Assembly: GCF_051014445.1 (NCBI RefSeq)
Contig: NC_135134.1
Span: 7,159,672-7,223,671, forward strand
From: Colletes latitarsis
Lineage: Eukaryota > Arthropoda > Insecta > Hymenoptera > Colletidae
Length of the DNA: 64,000 bases
Direction of reading: 5' to 3'
This document shows, piece after piece, positions 1 through 10,754 of the stretch; position 1 is the stretch's first letter; every line of letters starts with the position of its first letter. Below the pieces are notes generated by a model that saw nothing but the letters and a program-made list of their open reading frames with translations, was not told the origin of the DNA and did no database searches. A program made the translations under genes and the position numbers.

Positions 1-1407
1 GATCCGCAGGTCCTCCACAGGACAGTCCCCCGCCCTCGCAAGGGCACGGGACACATCCTGTGCGCTGACCGAGTCGTCCAGCCCACAAACGCGCATCTCC
101 GTGCGCTTCGTGGGCCGGGCGACCCGGACACCTCGCTCGCCCAGCTGCTCCCGGAGCCTCTGGGCGAGACGATCCGCCTTCGCGCCGCCTTCTGCACCGG
201 GGATCTCCAGCAAGAGACCCCCGGTCACGGCCCTCTTCGCCCTCACGGAGGCGATGCCCAGCTCTTCCAGGGAGATATTCTCCCTGGCGAGCCGCATCGC
301 CTCCGCGAGGGTCAGGTCGCCCCCCTGCGCAACGGTCAGCGTCACCGCTGCCGTTTTTGGGGGACGACCTGGTCGTGCCTTCCCGACCTTCGCGGCCTTT
401 ACCTTGGCCGCCGGCGGCGGAGGCGGAGGCTGCGGTTGCGAGGCCTTCCTCGCCGCCCGCTTCGCCTTCCGCCCCACCACCTCACTCCACGCCACCCCCC
501 CTTGGGAGGGTGCTGTGGAGGACGCGACCACCGCGACCACGGGTACACCACCCCCCTTGGGGGTCGCGACCCGGGGCCCTGGTGCCGTAACGCTGGGCGG
601 AGCCTTCACTCCGCCCTTCTTTGCCTTCCCCGACTGTACCGGAACAGGTCGGGGAGGCACAGCCTTCCTGCTGACCGCTCTTCCGGCGAGGAGCTCCTCC
701 CGGAAGGCGGCCAGCTTGCCATCAATCATGTCCCCAATCCTCCTCAGAAGATCGTCTTCTGAGGAGGACGGGGACTTCTTCACGGGCGGAGTGCGGGTGG
801 AGGGGCCCGCGGTGCCCCGCACCACTGCCGCCGCACTCCGCTTATTTACCTCCGCCGAGGGACGCGGCGGTGGAGGAGGAGGGAGGATGGGAGGGAGGGC
901 CGCGCTGTTCCACAGCGCCTCTGCCCTCCTCCTCCCCTGTCGCTCCTCCTCCAACAGGAGCTGCAGACGGGCGTTCCGCCCTCTGAGCTCCCGCGCCGCC
1001 TCCCTCATTTCCTCCGCCGCGGCCTTCAGGGCCTCCGCGCCACCGCTTTTCTGCCCCTTAAAGGCGCAGGCAGCGGCGACTTTCTCCACCCGCCTCAGGG
1101 ACGAGGAGATCCTCTCCGATATCTCCTCGGTCACCTCGTCCCTGAGGCAACTCAGCCTCACCGACGGGCTCATCGCCCCGCCCACCTCGACGACGGCCTG
1201 CCCCGTCCTCTTCCTCTTAGAGCCTATGTGGCTCGTGCTGGAGGAGAAGGACGAGACCGACGCCGTCTCGTCGTCCTCCTCCACCCTCCACGAAGCCGGA
1301 CCTGGCGCTGAGTGGGGCGCGAGCGCCGCCACCCTAACCCCAACCCCGTCTCCGTCCTCCCCAACCGACAAAACCCGCCCCATCCCCATTTTATTTTCTG
1401 TGTCCAT
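1..1407 (-). CDS. Gag-like ORF1 protein of R1-clade non-LTR retrotransposon (partial, runs off left edge)
   Basis: The frame is open for 469 codons, from ATG at 1407-1405 to position 1, with an in-frame TAA upstream at 1461-1459. Seen in order: an acidic/serine-rich N-terminus with KRKR near residue 64; a charged, probably coiled-coil helix at about 124-166; six prolines at 176-181; a WSEVVGRKAKR motif at about 306-317; a second six-proline run at 327-332; a basic RPGRPPK stretch at 345-351; and a conserved block at about 352-452 containing LARENISLEELGI, KRAVTGGLLLEIPG and GLDDSV. That last block is characteristic of ORF1 of R1/TRAS-type elements. In that family it is followed by CCHC zinc knuckles, which would fall just past the left edge. 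The product would bind element RNA and form ribonucleoprotein. No frameshift or stop is present. M1 has a weak start context; Met7 and Met9 are alternatives. Confidence 0.85.
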   Translation of the reverse strand, partial: MDTENKMGMGRVLSVGEDGDGVGVRVAALAPHSAPGPASWRVEEDDETASVSSFSSSTSHIGSKRKRTGQAVVEVGGAMSPSVRLSCLRDEVTEEISERISSSLRRVEKVAAACAFKGQKSGGAEALKAAAEEMREAARELRGRNARLQLLLEEERQGRRRAEALWNSAALPPILPPPPPPRPSAEVNKRSAAAVVRGTAGPSTRTPPVKKSPSSSEDDLLRRIGDMIDGKLAAFREELLAGRAVSRKAVPPRPVPVQSGKAKKGGVKAPPSVTAPGPRVATPKGGGVPVVAVVASSTAPSQGGVAWSEVVGRKAKRAARKASQPQPPPPPPAAKVKAAKVGKARPGRPPKTAAVTLTVAQGGDLTLAEAMRLARENISLEELGIASVRAKRAVTGGLLLEIPGAEGGAKADRLAQRLREQLGERGVRVARPTKRTEMRVCGLDDSVSAQDVSRALARAGDCPVEDLRI

Positions 1408-1441
1408 AAGAATCCCACGAGATGGTCGGAAATAAAGGTCC

Positions 1442-1468
1442 ACCCGGGCAGAGCCGCCTTACCCGGGT
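1442..1468. other. Inverted repeat of two SmaI-type palindromes in the leader
   Basis: ACCCGGG (1442-1448) and CCCGGGT (1462-1468) are complementary around a 13-nt spacer, about 35 nt upstream of the ORF1 start codon on the minus strand. It could form a short GC-rich hairpin just before the start. Function unknown. Confidence 0.4.
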
Positions 1469-1637
1469 AAGCCTAATACTCCGGGGGTTCGGCAGGTTCC
1501 CCGGAGGTGGTCGCTTGGGATTGGGCCTTCTCCCCCAACCATGCATCCCATCGCCGCGCACCATAGCTTAGGATTGGAGGGCGATATTATAGAGTCGCCA
1601 TACTCGTGGCCCAGGCGGTTAAGCCAAGACCCCCGGT

Positions 1638-1711
1638 CCTCCTGCCGTCACGTACCATTCACAAAACCAATAGGGAATTGTGAATGGGTCGTTGTGACGA
1701 CCAACAGGAGG
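1638..1711 (-). other. Nested stem-loop in the 5' leader
   Basis: Three colinear pairing segments are visible. CCTCCTG (1638-1644) pairs with CAGGAGG (1705-1711). CGTCAC (1646-1651) pairs with GTGACG (1694-1699). CCATTCACAA (1655-1664) pairs with TTGTGAATGG (1678-1687) around a 13-nt loop. That gives 23 perfect pairs. A competing local hairpin, GGTCGT (1687-1692) with ACGACC (1697-1702), would turn the fold into a three-way junction. Structured 5' leaders in non-LTR elements can act in RNA processing, translation or packaging; which applies here is unknown. Confidence 0.6.
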
Positions 1712-1791
1712 CTTACGGTGTGTGTATGACTCGGGTACCCCGGGTTCGTTAAGCCCGTACTGCAGCTGAAAGGCTGGCAGCCCCTGAGGGA

Positions 1792-2033
1792 ATCTGGCTC
1801 GTACTTTCGCATTTCTCGTATACTTGTTGGCCAGATCCAGGGCTTTTTCGGGTTTGTATCCCGTCGTAATGTGGTTCCACACCGAAGCAGTCAATGAAAC
1901 CTGGTTGCGATGAATATTTTGGAGGATAACGCTGGTTATGTTTGGGTTTGGTCTGGTATTTGCAATCATCTGGCTCCTACTTCCACACTTTTCCCATACT
2001 TGTTGGCCAGATCCTGGACTTTTTCTGGTTCGG
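1792..2033. repeat. First satellite monomers next to the retrotransposon
   Basis: The array begins within a monomer at ATCTGGCTCG. The first copy is of the type with CGGGTTTGTATCCCG and GAAGCAGTCAATGAAACC, followed by one containing TTTGCAATC and CTCCTACTTCC. This is the same ordered monomer pair found about 30 times elsewhere. A few private substitutions are present, such as GTGGTTCCACA in place of GTGGTACC and TTTTCCCATAC in place of TTTTCGC. The register already agrees with the rest of the array. Confidence 0.85.
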
Positions 2034-5000
2034 ATCACGTAGTAATGCGGTACCACACCGAAACAGTCAATTAAACCTGGTTGCGATTAATATTTTAGAG
2101 GATAACGCCGGTTATGTCTCGGTTAGTTCTGGTATTTGCCCTCATCTGGCTCGCACTTTCGCATCAATCGCATACTTGGTGGCTACATCCTGGCCTTTTT
2201 CAGGTTTGGATCACGTAGTAATGCGGCACCACACTGAAACCGTCAATAAAAGCTGGTTCGGATTAGTATCTTAGAGGATAACGCTGGTTATGGCTGGGTT
2301 AGTTCTGGTATTTGCAATCATCTGGCTCGTAGCTTCGCATTTTTCGCCTACTTGTTGTCAAGATCCTGGGCTTTTTCTGGTTTGGATCACGTAGTAATGC
2401 GGTACCACACCGTAACAGTCAATTAAACCTGGTTGCGATTAATATTTTAGAGGATAACGCCGATTATGTCTCGGTTAGGTCTGGGATTTGCCCTCATCTG
2501 GCTCGTACTTTCGCATTGCTCGTATACTTGTTGGCCAGATCCAGGGCTTTTTCGGGTTTGTATCCCGTCGTAATGTGGTACCGCACCGAACCAGTCAATG
2601 AAACCTGGTTGCGATGAATACTTTGGAGGATAACGCCGGTTATGTCTCGGTTAGGTCTGGGATTTGCCCTCATCTGGCTCGCACTTTCGCATCTATCGCA
2701 TACTTGATGGCTTGATCCTGGCCTTTTTCTGGTTTGGATCACGTAGTAATGCGGTACCACACCGAAACAGTCAATTAAACCTGGTTGCGATTAATATTTT
2801 AGAGGATAACGCCGGTTATATCTCGGTTAGGTCTGGGATTTGCCCTCATCTGGCTCGCACTTTCGCATTTTTCGCATACTTGCTGGCCAGATCCTGGCCT
2901 TTTTCTGGCTTGGACCACGTAGTAATTAGGTACTACACTGAAACATTCAACTAAACCTGGTTCCGATTAATGTTTTAGAGGATAACGCCGGTTATGTCTG
3001 GGATTGTTCTGGTATTTGCTCTCATCTGGCTCGCACTTTCGCATCTATCGCATACTTGATGGCTAGATCCTGGGCTTTTTCTGGTTCGGATCACGTAGTA
3101 ATGCGGTACCACACCGAAACAGTCAATTAAACCTGGTTGCGATTAATATTTTAGAGGATAACGCTGGTTATGTCTCGGTTAGGTCTGGGATTTGCCCTCA
3201 TCTGGCTCGTACTTTCGCATTGCTCGTATACTTGTTGGCCAGATCCAGGGCTTTTTCGGGTTTGTATCCCGTCGTAATGTGGTACCGCACCGAACCAGTC
3301 AATGAAACCTGGTTGCGATGAGTATTTTGGAGGATAACGCCGGTTATGTCTCGGTTAGGTCTGGGATTTGCCCTCATCTGGCTCGCACTTTCGCATCTAT
3401 CGCATACTTGATGGCTTGATCCTGGCCTTTTTCTGGTTTGGATCACGTAGTAATGCGGTACCACACCGAAACAGTCAATTAAACCTGGTTGCGATTAATA
3501 TTTTAGAGGATAACGCCGGTTATGTCTCGGTTAGGTCTGGGATTTGCCCTCATCTGGCTCGCACTTTCGCATTTTTCGCATACTTGCTGGCCAGATCCTG
3601 GTCTTTTTCTGGCTTGGACCACGTAGTAATTAGGTACTACACTGAAACATTCAACTAAACCTGGTTCCGATTAATGTTTTAGAGGATAACGCCGGTTATG
3701 TCTGGGATTGTTCTGGTATTTGCTCTCATCTGGCTCGCACTTTCGCATCTATCGCATACTTGATGGCTAGATCCTGGGCTTTTTCTGGTTCGGATCACGT
3801 AGTAATGCGGTACCACACCGAAACAGTCAATTAAACCTGGTTGCGATTAATATTTTAGAGGATAACGCTGGTTATGTCTCGGTTAGGTCTGGGATTTGCC
3901 CTCATCTGGCTCGTACTTTCGCATTGCTCGTATACTTGTTGGCCAGATCCAGGGCTTTTTCGGGCTTGTATCCCGTCGTAATGTGGTACCGCACCGAACC
4001 AGTCAATGACACCTGGTTGCGATGAATATTTTGGAGGATAACGCCGGTTATGTCTCGGTTAGGTCTGGGATTTGCCCTCATCCGGCTCGCACTTTCGCAT
4101 CTATCGCATACTTGATGGCTAGATCCTGGCCTTTTTCTGGTTTGGATCACGTAGTAATGCGGTACCACACCGAAACAGTCAATTAAACCTGGTTGCGATT
4201 AATATTTTAGAGGATAACGCCGGTTATGTCTCGGTTAGTTCTGGTATTTGCCCTCATCTGGCTCGCACTTTCGCATCAATCGCATACTTGGTGGCTACAT
4301 CCTGGCCTTTTTCAGGTTTGGATCACGTAGTAATGCGGCACCACACTGAAACCGTCAATAAAAGCTGGTTCGGATTAGTATCTTAGAGGATAACGCTGGT
4401 TATGGCTGGGTTAGTTCTGGTATTTGCAATCATCTGGCTCGTAGCTTCGCATTTTTCGCCTACTTGTTGTCAAGATCCTGGGCTTTTTCTGGTTTGGATC
4501 ACGTAGTAATGCGGTACCACACCGTAACAGTCAATTAAACCTGGTTGCGATTAATATTTTAGAGGATAACGCCGATTATGTCTCGGTTAGGTCTGGGATT
4601 TGCCCTCATCTGGCTCGTACTTTCGCATTGCTCGTATACTTGTTGGCCAGATCCAGGGCTTTTTCGGGTTTGTATCCCGTCGTAATGTGGTACCGCACCG
4701 AACCAGTCAATGAAACCTGGTTGCGATGAATACTTTGGAGGATAACGCCGGTTATGTCTCGGTTAGGTCTGGGATTTGCCCTCATCTGGCTCGCACTTTC
4801 GCATCTATCGCATACTTGATGGCTTGATCCTGGCCTTTTTCTGGTTTGGATCACGTAGTAATGCGGTACCACACCGAAACAGTCAATTAAACCTGGTTGC
4901 GATTAATATTTTAGAGGATAACGCCGGTTATATCTCGGTTAGGTCTGGGATTTGCCCTCATCTGGCTCGCACTTTCGCATTTTTCGCATACTTGCTGGCC

Positions 5001-6345
5001 AGATCCTGGCCTTTTTCTGGCTTGGACCACGTAGTAATTAGGTACTACACTGAAACATTCAACTAAACCTGGTTCCGATTAATGTTTTAGAGGATAACGC
5101 CGGTTATGTCTGGGATTGTTCTGGTATTTGCTCTCATCTGGCTCGCACTTTCGCATCTATCGCATACTTGATGGCTAGATCCTGGGCTTTTTCTGGTTCG
5201 GATCACGTAGTAATGCGGTACCACACCGAAACAGTCAATTAAACCTGGTTGCGATTAATATTTTAGAGGATAACGCTGGTTATGTCTCGGTTAGGTCTGG
5301 GATTTGCCCTCATCTGGCTCGTACTTTCGCATTGCTCGTATACTTGTTGGCCAGATCCAGGGCTTTTTCGGGTTTGTATCCCGTCGTAATGTGGTACCGC
5401 ACCGAACCAGTCAATGAAACCTGGTTGCGATGAGTATTTTGGAGGATAACGCCGGTTATGTCTCGGTTAGGTCTGGGATTTGCCCTCATCTGGCTCGCAC
5501 TTTCGCATCTATCGCATACTTGATGGCTTGATCCTGGCCTATTTCTGGTTTGGATCACGTAGTAATGCGGTACCACACCGAAACAGTCAATTAAACCTGG
5601 TTGCGATTAATATTTTAGAGGATAACGCCGGTTATGTCTCGGTTAGGTCTGGGATTTGCCCTCATCTGGCTCGCACTTTCGCATTTTTCGCATACTTGCT
5701 GGCCAGATCCTGGTCTTTTTCTGGCTTGGACCACGTAGTAATTAGGTACTACACTGAAACATTCAACTAAACCTGGTTCCGATTAATGTTTTAGAGGATA
5801 ACGCCGGTTATGTCTGGGATTGTTCTGGTATTTGCTCTCATCTGGTTCGCACTTTCGCATCTATCGCATACTTGATGGCTAGATCCTGGGCTTTTTCTGG
5901 TTCGGATCACGTAGTAATGCGGTACCACACCGAAACAGTCAATTAAACCTGGTTGCGATTAATATTTTAGAGGATAACGCTGGTTATGTCTCGGTTAGGT
6001 CTGGGATTTGCCCTCATCTGGCTCGTACTTTCGCATTGCTCGTATACTTGTTGGCCAGATCCAGGGCTTTTTCGGGTTTGTATCCCGTCGTAATGTGGTA
6101 CCGCACCGAACCAGTCAATGAAACCTGGTTGCGATGAATATTTTGGAGGATAACGCCGGTTATGTCTCGGTTAGGTCTGGGATTTGCCCTCATCCGGCTC
6201 GCACTTTCGCATCTATCGCATACTTGATGGCTAGATCCTGGCCTTTTTCTGGTTTGGATCACGTAGTAATGCGGTACCACACCGAAACAGTCAATTAAAC
6301 CTGGTTGCGATTAATATTTTAGAGGATAACGCCGGTTATGTCTCG
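2034..6345. repeat. Nested HOR: tandem 12-monomer (2112-bp) duplication containing 4-monomer (704-bp) repeats
   Basis: Sequence from 2034 to about 4233 repeats from about 4146 to 6345 at an offset of 2112 bp. I noticed only isolated substitutions between the copies (for example near 3974/6086, 4008/6120, 3437/5549 and 3734/5846). Inside each copy the monomer type with GCATTGCTCGTATAC recurs every 704 bp, at 2514, 3218 and 3922 and again at 4626, 5330 and 6034. The 4-monomer unit is complete twice and partly replaced the third time by two other monomers. This indicates an older 704-bp HOR later duplicated as a 12-mer. Confidence 0.9.
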
Positions 6346-9300
6346 GTTAGGTCTGGGATTTGCCCTCATCTGGCTCGCACTTTCGCATTTTTCGCATACT
6401 TGCTGGCCAGATCCTGGCCTTTTTCTGGTCTGTATCACGTAGTAATGTGGTACCACACTGTAACCGTCAATAAAAGCTGGTTCCGATTAGTATCTTAGAG
6501 GATAACGCTGGTTATGGCTGGGTTAGTTCTGGTATTTGCAATCATCCGGCTCGTACCTTCGCATTTTTCGCCTACTTGTTGTCAAGATCCTGGGCTTTTT
6601 CTGGTTTGGATAACGTAGTAATGCGGTACCACACCGTAACAGTCAATTAAACCTGGTTGCGATTAATATTCTGGAGGATAACGCCGGTTATGTCTCGGTT
6701 AGGTCTGGGATTTGCCCTCATCTGGCTCGTACCTTTGCATTTTTCGCATACTTGTTGGCCAGATCCTGGCCTTTTTCTGGCTTGGATCACGTAGTAATGC
6801 GGTACCACACCGAAACAGTCAATTAAACCTGGTTGCGATTAATATTTTAGAGGATAACGCCGGTTATGTCTGGGTTAGTTCTGGTATTTGCCCTCATCTG
6901 GCTCGCACTTTCGCATCTATCGCATACTTGGTGGCTAGATCCTGGCCTTTTCCTGGTCTGGATCACGTAGTAATGCGGTACCACACTGAAACCGTCAATA
7001 AAAGCTGGTTCGGATTAGTATCTTAGAGGATAACGCTGGTTATGGCTGGGTTAGTTCTGGTATTTGCAATCATCTAGCTCGTAGCTTCGCATTTTTCGCT
7101 TACTTGTTGTCAAGATCCTGGGCATTTTGTGGATTGGATCACGTAGTAATGCGGCACCGCACCGTAACAGTCAATTAAACCTGGTTGCGATTAATATTTT
7201 GGAGGATAACGCCGGTTATGTCTCGGTTAGGTCTGGGATTTGCCCTCATCTGGCTCGTAATTTTGCGTTTTTCGCCTACTTGTTGTCAAGATCCTGGGCA
7301 TTTTGTGGATTGGATCACGTAGTAATGCGGCACCGCACCGTAACAGTCAATTAAACCTGGTTGCGATTAATATTTTGGAGGATAACGCCGGTTATGTCTC
7401 GGTTAGGTCTGGGATTTGCCCTCATCTGGCTCGTACTTTCGCATTTTTCGCATACTTGTTGGCCAGATCCTGGCCTTTTGCTGGCTTGGGCCACGTAGTA
7501 ATTAGGCACCACACTGAAACATTCAACTAAACCTGGTTCCGATTAATATTTTAGAGGATAACGCCGGTTATGTCTGGGTTAGTTCTGGTATTTGCCCTCA
7601 TCTGGCTCGCACTTTCGCATCTATCGCATACTTGATGGCTAGATCCTGGCCTTTTTCTGGTTCGGATCACGTAATAATGCGGTACCACACCGAAACTGTC
7701 AATTAAACCTGGTTGCGATTAATATTTTAGAGGATAACGCCGGTTATGTCTGGCTTAGGTCTGGGATCTGCCCTCATCTGGCTCGTACTTTCGCATTGCT
7801 CGTGTACTTGTTGGCCAGATCCAGGGCTTTTTCGGGTTTGTATCCCGTCGTAATGTGGTACCGCACCGAAGCAGTCAATGAAACCTGGCTGCGATGAATA
7901 TTTTGGAGGATAACGCTGGTTATGTTTGGGTGAGGTCTGGTATTTGCAATCATCTGGCTCCTACTTCCGCATTTTTCGCCTACTTGTTGTCAAGATCCAG
8001 GGCTTTTTCTGGTCTGGATCACGTAGTAATGCGATACCACACCGTAACAGTCAATTAAACCTGGTTGCGATTAATATTTTGGAGGATAACGCCGGTTATG
8101 TCTCGGTTAGGTCTGGGATTTGCCCTCATCTGGCTCGCACTTTCGCATTTTTCGCATACTTGTTGGCCAGATCCTGGCCTTTTTCTGGCTTGGACCACGT
8201 AGTAATGTGGCACCACACTGAAACAGTCAAATATACCTGGTCGCGATTAATATTTCAGAGGATAACGCCGGTTATGTCTCGGTTAGGTCTGGGATTTGCC
8301 CTCATCTGGCTCGTACTTTCGCATTTTTCGCATACGTGTTGGCCAGATCCTGGCCTTTTTCTGGCTTGGCCCACGTAGTGATTAGGTACCACACTGAAAC
8401 ATTCAACTAAACCTGGTTCCGATTAATATTTTAGAGGATAACGCCGGTTATGTCTGTGTTAGTTCTGGTACTTGCCCTCATCTGGCTCGCACTTTCGCTT
8501 CTATCGCATACTTGATGGCTAGATCCTGGCCTTTTTCTGGTTTGGATCACGTAGTAATACGGTACCACACCGAAACAGTCAAATAAACCTGGTTGCGATT
8601 AATATTTTAGAGGATAACGCCGGTTATGTCTCGGTTAGGTCTGGGATTTGCCCTGATCTGGCTCCTACTTTCGCATTTTTCGCATACTTGTTGGCCAGAT
8701 CCTGGACTTTTTCTGGTTCGGATCACGTAGTAATGCGGTACCACACCGAAACAGTCAATTAAACCTGGTTGCGATTAATATTTTAGAGGATAACGCCGGT
8801 TATGTCTCGGTTAGGTCTGGGATTTGCCCTCATCTGGCTCGTACCTTCGCATTTTTCGCCTACTTGTTGTCAAGACCCTGGGCTTTTTCTGGTTTGGATC
8901 ACGTAGTAATGCGGTACCACACCGTAACAGTCAATTAAACCTGGTTGCGATTAATATTTTGGAGGATAACGCCGGTTATGTCTCGGTTAGGTCTGCGATT
9001 TGCCCTCATCTGACTCGTACCTTTGCAATTTTCGCCTACTTGTTGGCAAGATCCTGGGCTTTTTCTGGTTTGGATCACGTAGTAATGCGGTACCACACTG
9101 AAACCGTCAATAAAAGCTGGTTCGGATTAGTAACTTAGAGGATAACGCTGGTAATGGCTGGGTTAGTTCTGGTATTTGCAATCATCTGGCTCGCAGCTTC
9201 GCATTTTTCGCCTACTTGTTGTCAAGATCCTGGGCTTTTTCTGGTTTGTAACACGTAGTAATGCGGACCGCACCGTAACAGTCAATTAAACCTGGTTGCG

Positions 9301-10212
9301 ATTAATATTTTGGAGGATAACGCCGGTTATGTCTCGGTTAGGTCCGGGATTTGCCCTCATCTGGCTCCTACTTCCGCATTTTTCGCCTACTTGTTGTCAA
9401 GATCCTGGACTTTTTCTGGTTCGGATCACGTAGTCATGCGGTACCACACCGAAACAGTCAATTAAACCTGGTTGCGATTAATATTTTAGAGGATAACGCC
9501 GGTTATGTCTCGGTTAGGTCTGGGATTTGCCCTCATCTGGCTCGTACCTTCGCATTTTTCGCCTACTTGTTGTCAAGACCCTGGGCTTTTTCTGGTTTGG
9601 ATCACGTAGTAATGCGGTACCACACCGTAACAGTCAATTAAACCTGGTTGCGATTAATATTTTGGAGGATAACGCCGGTTATGTCTCGGTTAGGTCTGGG
9701 ATTTGCCCGCATCTGGCTCGCACTTTCGCATCTATCGCATACTTGATGGCTAGATCCTGGCCTTTTTCTGGTTTGGATCACGTAGTAATGCGGTACCACA
9801 CCGAAACAGTCAATTAAACCTGGTTGCGATTAATATTTTAGAGGATAACGCCGGTTATGTCTTGGTTAGGTCTGGGATTTGCCCTCATCTGGCTCGCACT
9901 TTCGCATTTTTCGCATACTTGCTGGCCAGATCCTGGCCTTTTTCTGGCTTGGACCACGTAGTAATTAGGTACCACACTGAAACGTTCAACTAAACCTGGT
10001 TCCGATTAATGTTTTAGAGGATAACGCCGGTTATGTCTGGGTTAGGTCTGGGATTTGCCCTCATCTGGCTCGTACTTGCGCATTGCTCGTATACTTGTTG
10101 GCCAGATCCAGGGCTTTTTCGGGTTTGTATCCCGTCGTAATGTGGTACCGCAACGAAGCAATCAATGAAACCTGGTTGCGATGAATATTTTGGAGGATAA
10201 CGCTGGTTATGT

Positions 10213-10718
10213 TTGGGTGAGGTCTGGTATTTGCAATCATCTGGCTCCTACTTCCGCATTTTACGCCTACTTGTTGTCAAGATCCTGGGCTTTTTCTGGT
10301 CTGGATCACGTAGTAATGCGGTACCACACCGTAACAGTCAATTAAACCTGGTTGCGATTAATATTTTGGAGGATAACGCCGGTTATGTCTCGGTTAGGTC
10401 TGCGATTTGCCCTCATCTGACTCGTACCTTTGCAATTTTCGCCTACTTGTTGGCAAGATCCTGGGCTTTTTCTGGTTTGGATCACGTAGTAATGCGGTAC
10501 CACACTGAAACCGTCAATAAAAGCTGGTTCGGATTAGTAACTTAGAGGATAACGCTGGTAATGGCTGGGTTAGTTCTGGTATTTGCAATCATCTGGCTCG
10601 CAGCTTCGCATTTTTCGCCTACTTGTTGTCAAGATCCTGGGCTTTTTCTGGTTTGTAACACGTAGTAATGCGGACCGCACCGTAACAGTCAATTAAACCT
10701 GGTTGCGATTAATATTTT
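10213..10718. repeat. Segmental copy shared with 12852-13357 (offset 2639 bp)
   Basis: The two segments share a rare run of variants: GGTCTGCGATTTGCC, CATCTGACTCG, TTTGCAATTTTCGCC, GGTAATGGCTGGG and the same 1-bp deletion near 10671/13312. A third related copy sits around 8990-9290 and a fourth, without the deletion, around 28860-29160. Shared rare variants indicate copying of a multi-monomer block. Confidence 0.8.
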
Positions 10719-10754
10719 GGAGGATAACGCCGGTTATGTCTCGGTTAGGTCCGG

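Larger units (their letters stand above)
1..1791 (-). mobile_element. 5' portion of an R1-clade non-LTR retrotransposon, inserted at the satellite
   Basis: This GC-rich segment contrasts sharply with the satellite to its right. It reads on the minus strand as a leader of about 384 nt followed by a Gag-like ORF1. The ORF1 homology region resembles ORF1 of R1, TRAS and SART-type elements, which move by target-primed reverse transcription using an ORF2 endonuclease and reverse transcriptase; those parts would lie left of position 1. A long leader upstream of an intact ORF1 start argues that the 5' end is complete or nearly so, rather than the truncated end typical of dead copies. The right boundary is placed where the satellite register begins (ATCTGGCTCG at 1792-1801). 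No target-site duplication can be assessed because the 3' end is outside the window. Element type is inferred from the protein; family within the clade is uncertain. Confidence 0.85.
1408..1791 (-). other. 5' untranslated leader of the retrotransposon
   Basis: This stretch lies between the satellite junction and the ORF1 start. I find no supported coding frame; an open frame at 1619-2056 on the minus strand simply runs across the junction into satellite. Non-LTR elements carry an internal promoter at their 5' end, so transcription should start near 1791 on the minus strand. A CAGT that could serve as an initiator lies about 25-30 nt inside, but this is weak. The leader holds a strong stem-loop (1638-1711), a shorter inverted repeat (1442-1468) and small GC-rich dyads near the 5' end (around 1772-1790). 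Confidence 0.6.

Noticed and set aside
101..1435. A 444-codon open frame on the plus strand in the GC-rich segment
   Set aside because: It is antisense to the ORF1 frame. The minus-strand frame has recognisable R1-clade Gag motifs and a better protein composition, while the plus-strand product is low-complexity Ser/Ala/Pro/Arg.
1740..1791. HDV-like self-cleaving ribozyme at the 5' end of the element
   Set aside because: Such ribozymes occur at the 5' end of several non-LTR elements, and small GC-rich hairpins are visible here, but I could not pair a P1 strand in the required double-pseudoknot order. A covariance-model search would be decisive.
1619..2056. 145-codon minus-strand frame across the retrotransposon-satellite junction
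   Set aside because: Chance fusion of a satellite open frame with the leader; no start context or protein similarity supports it.
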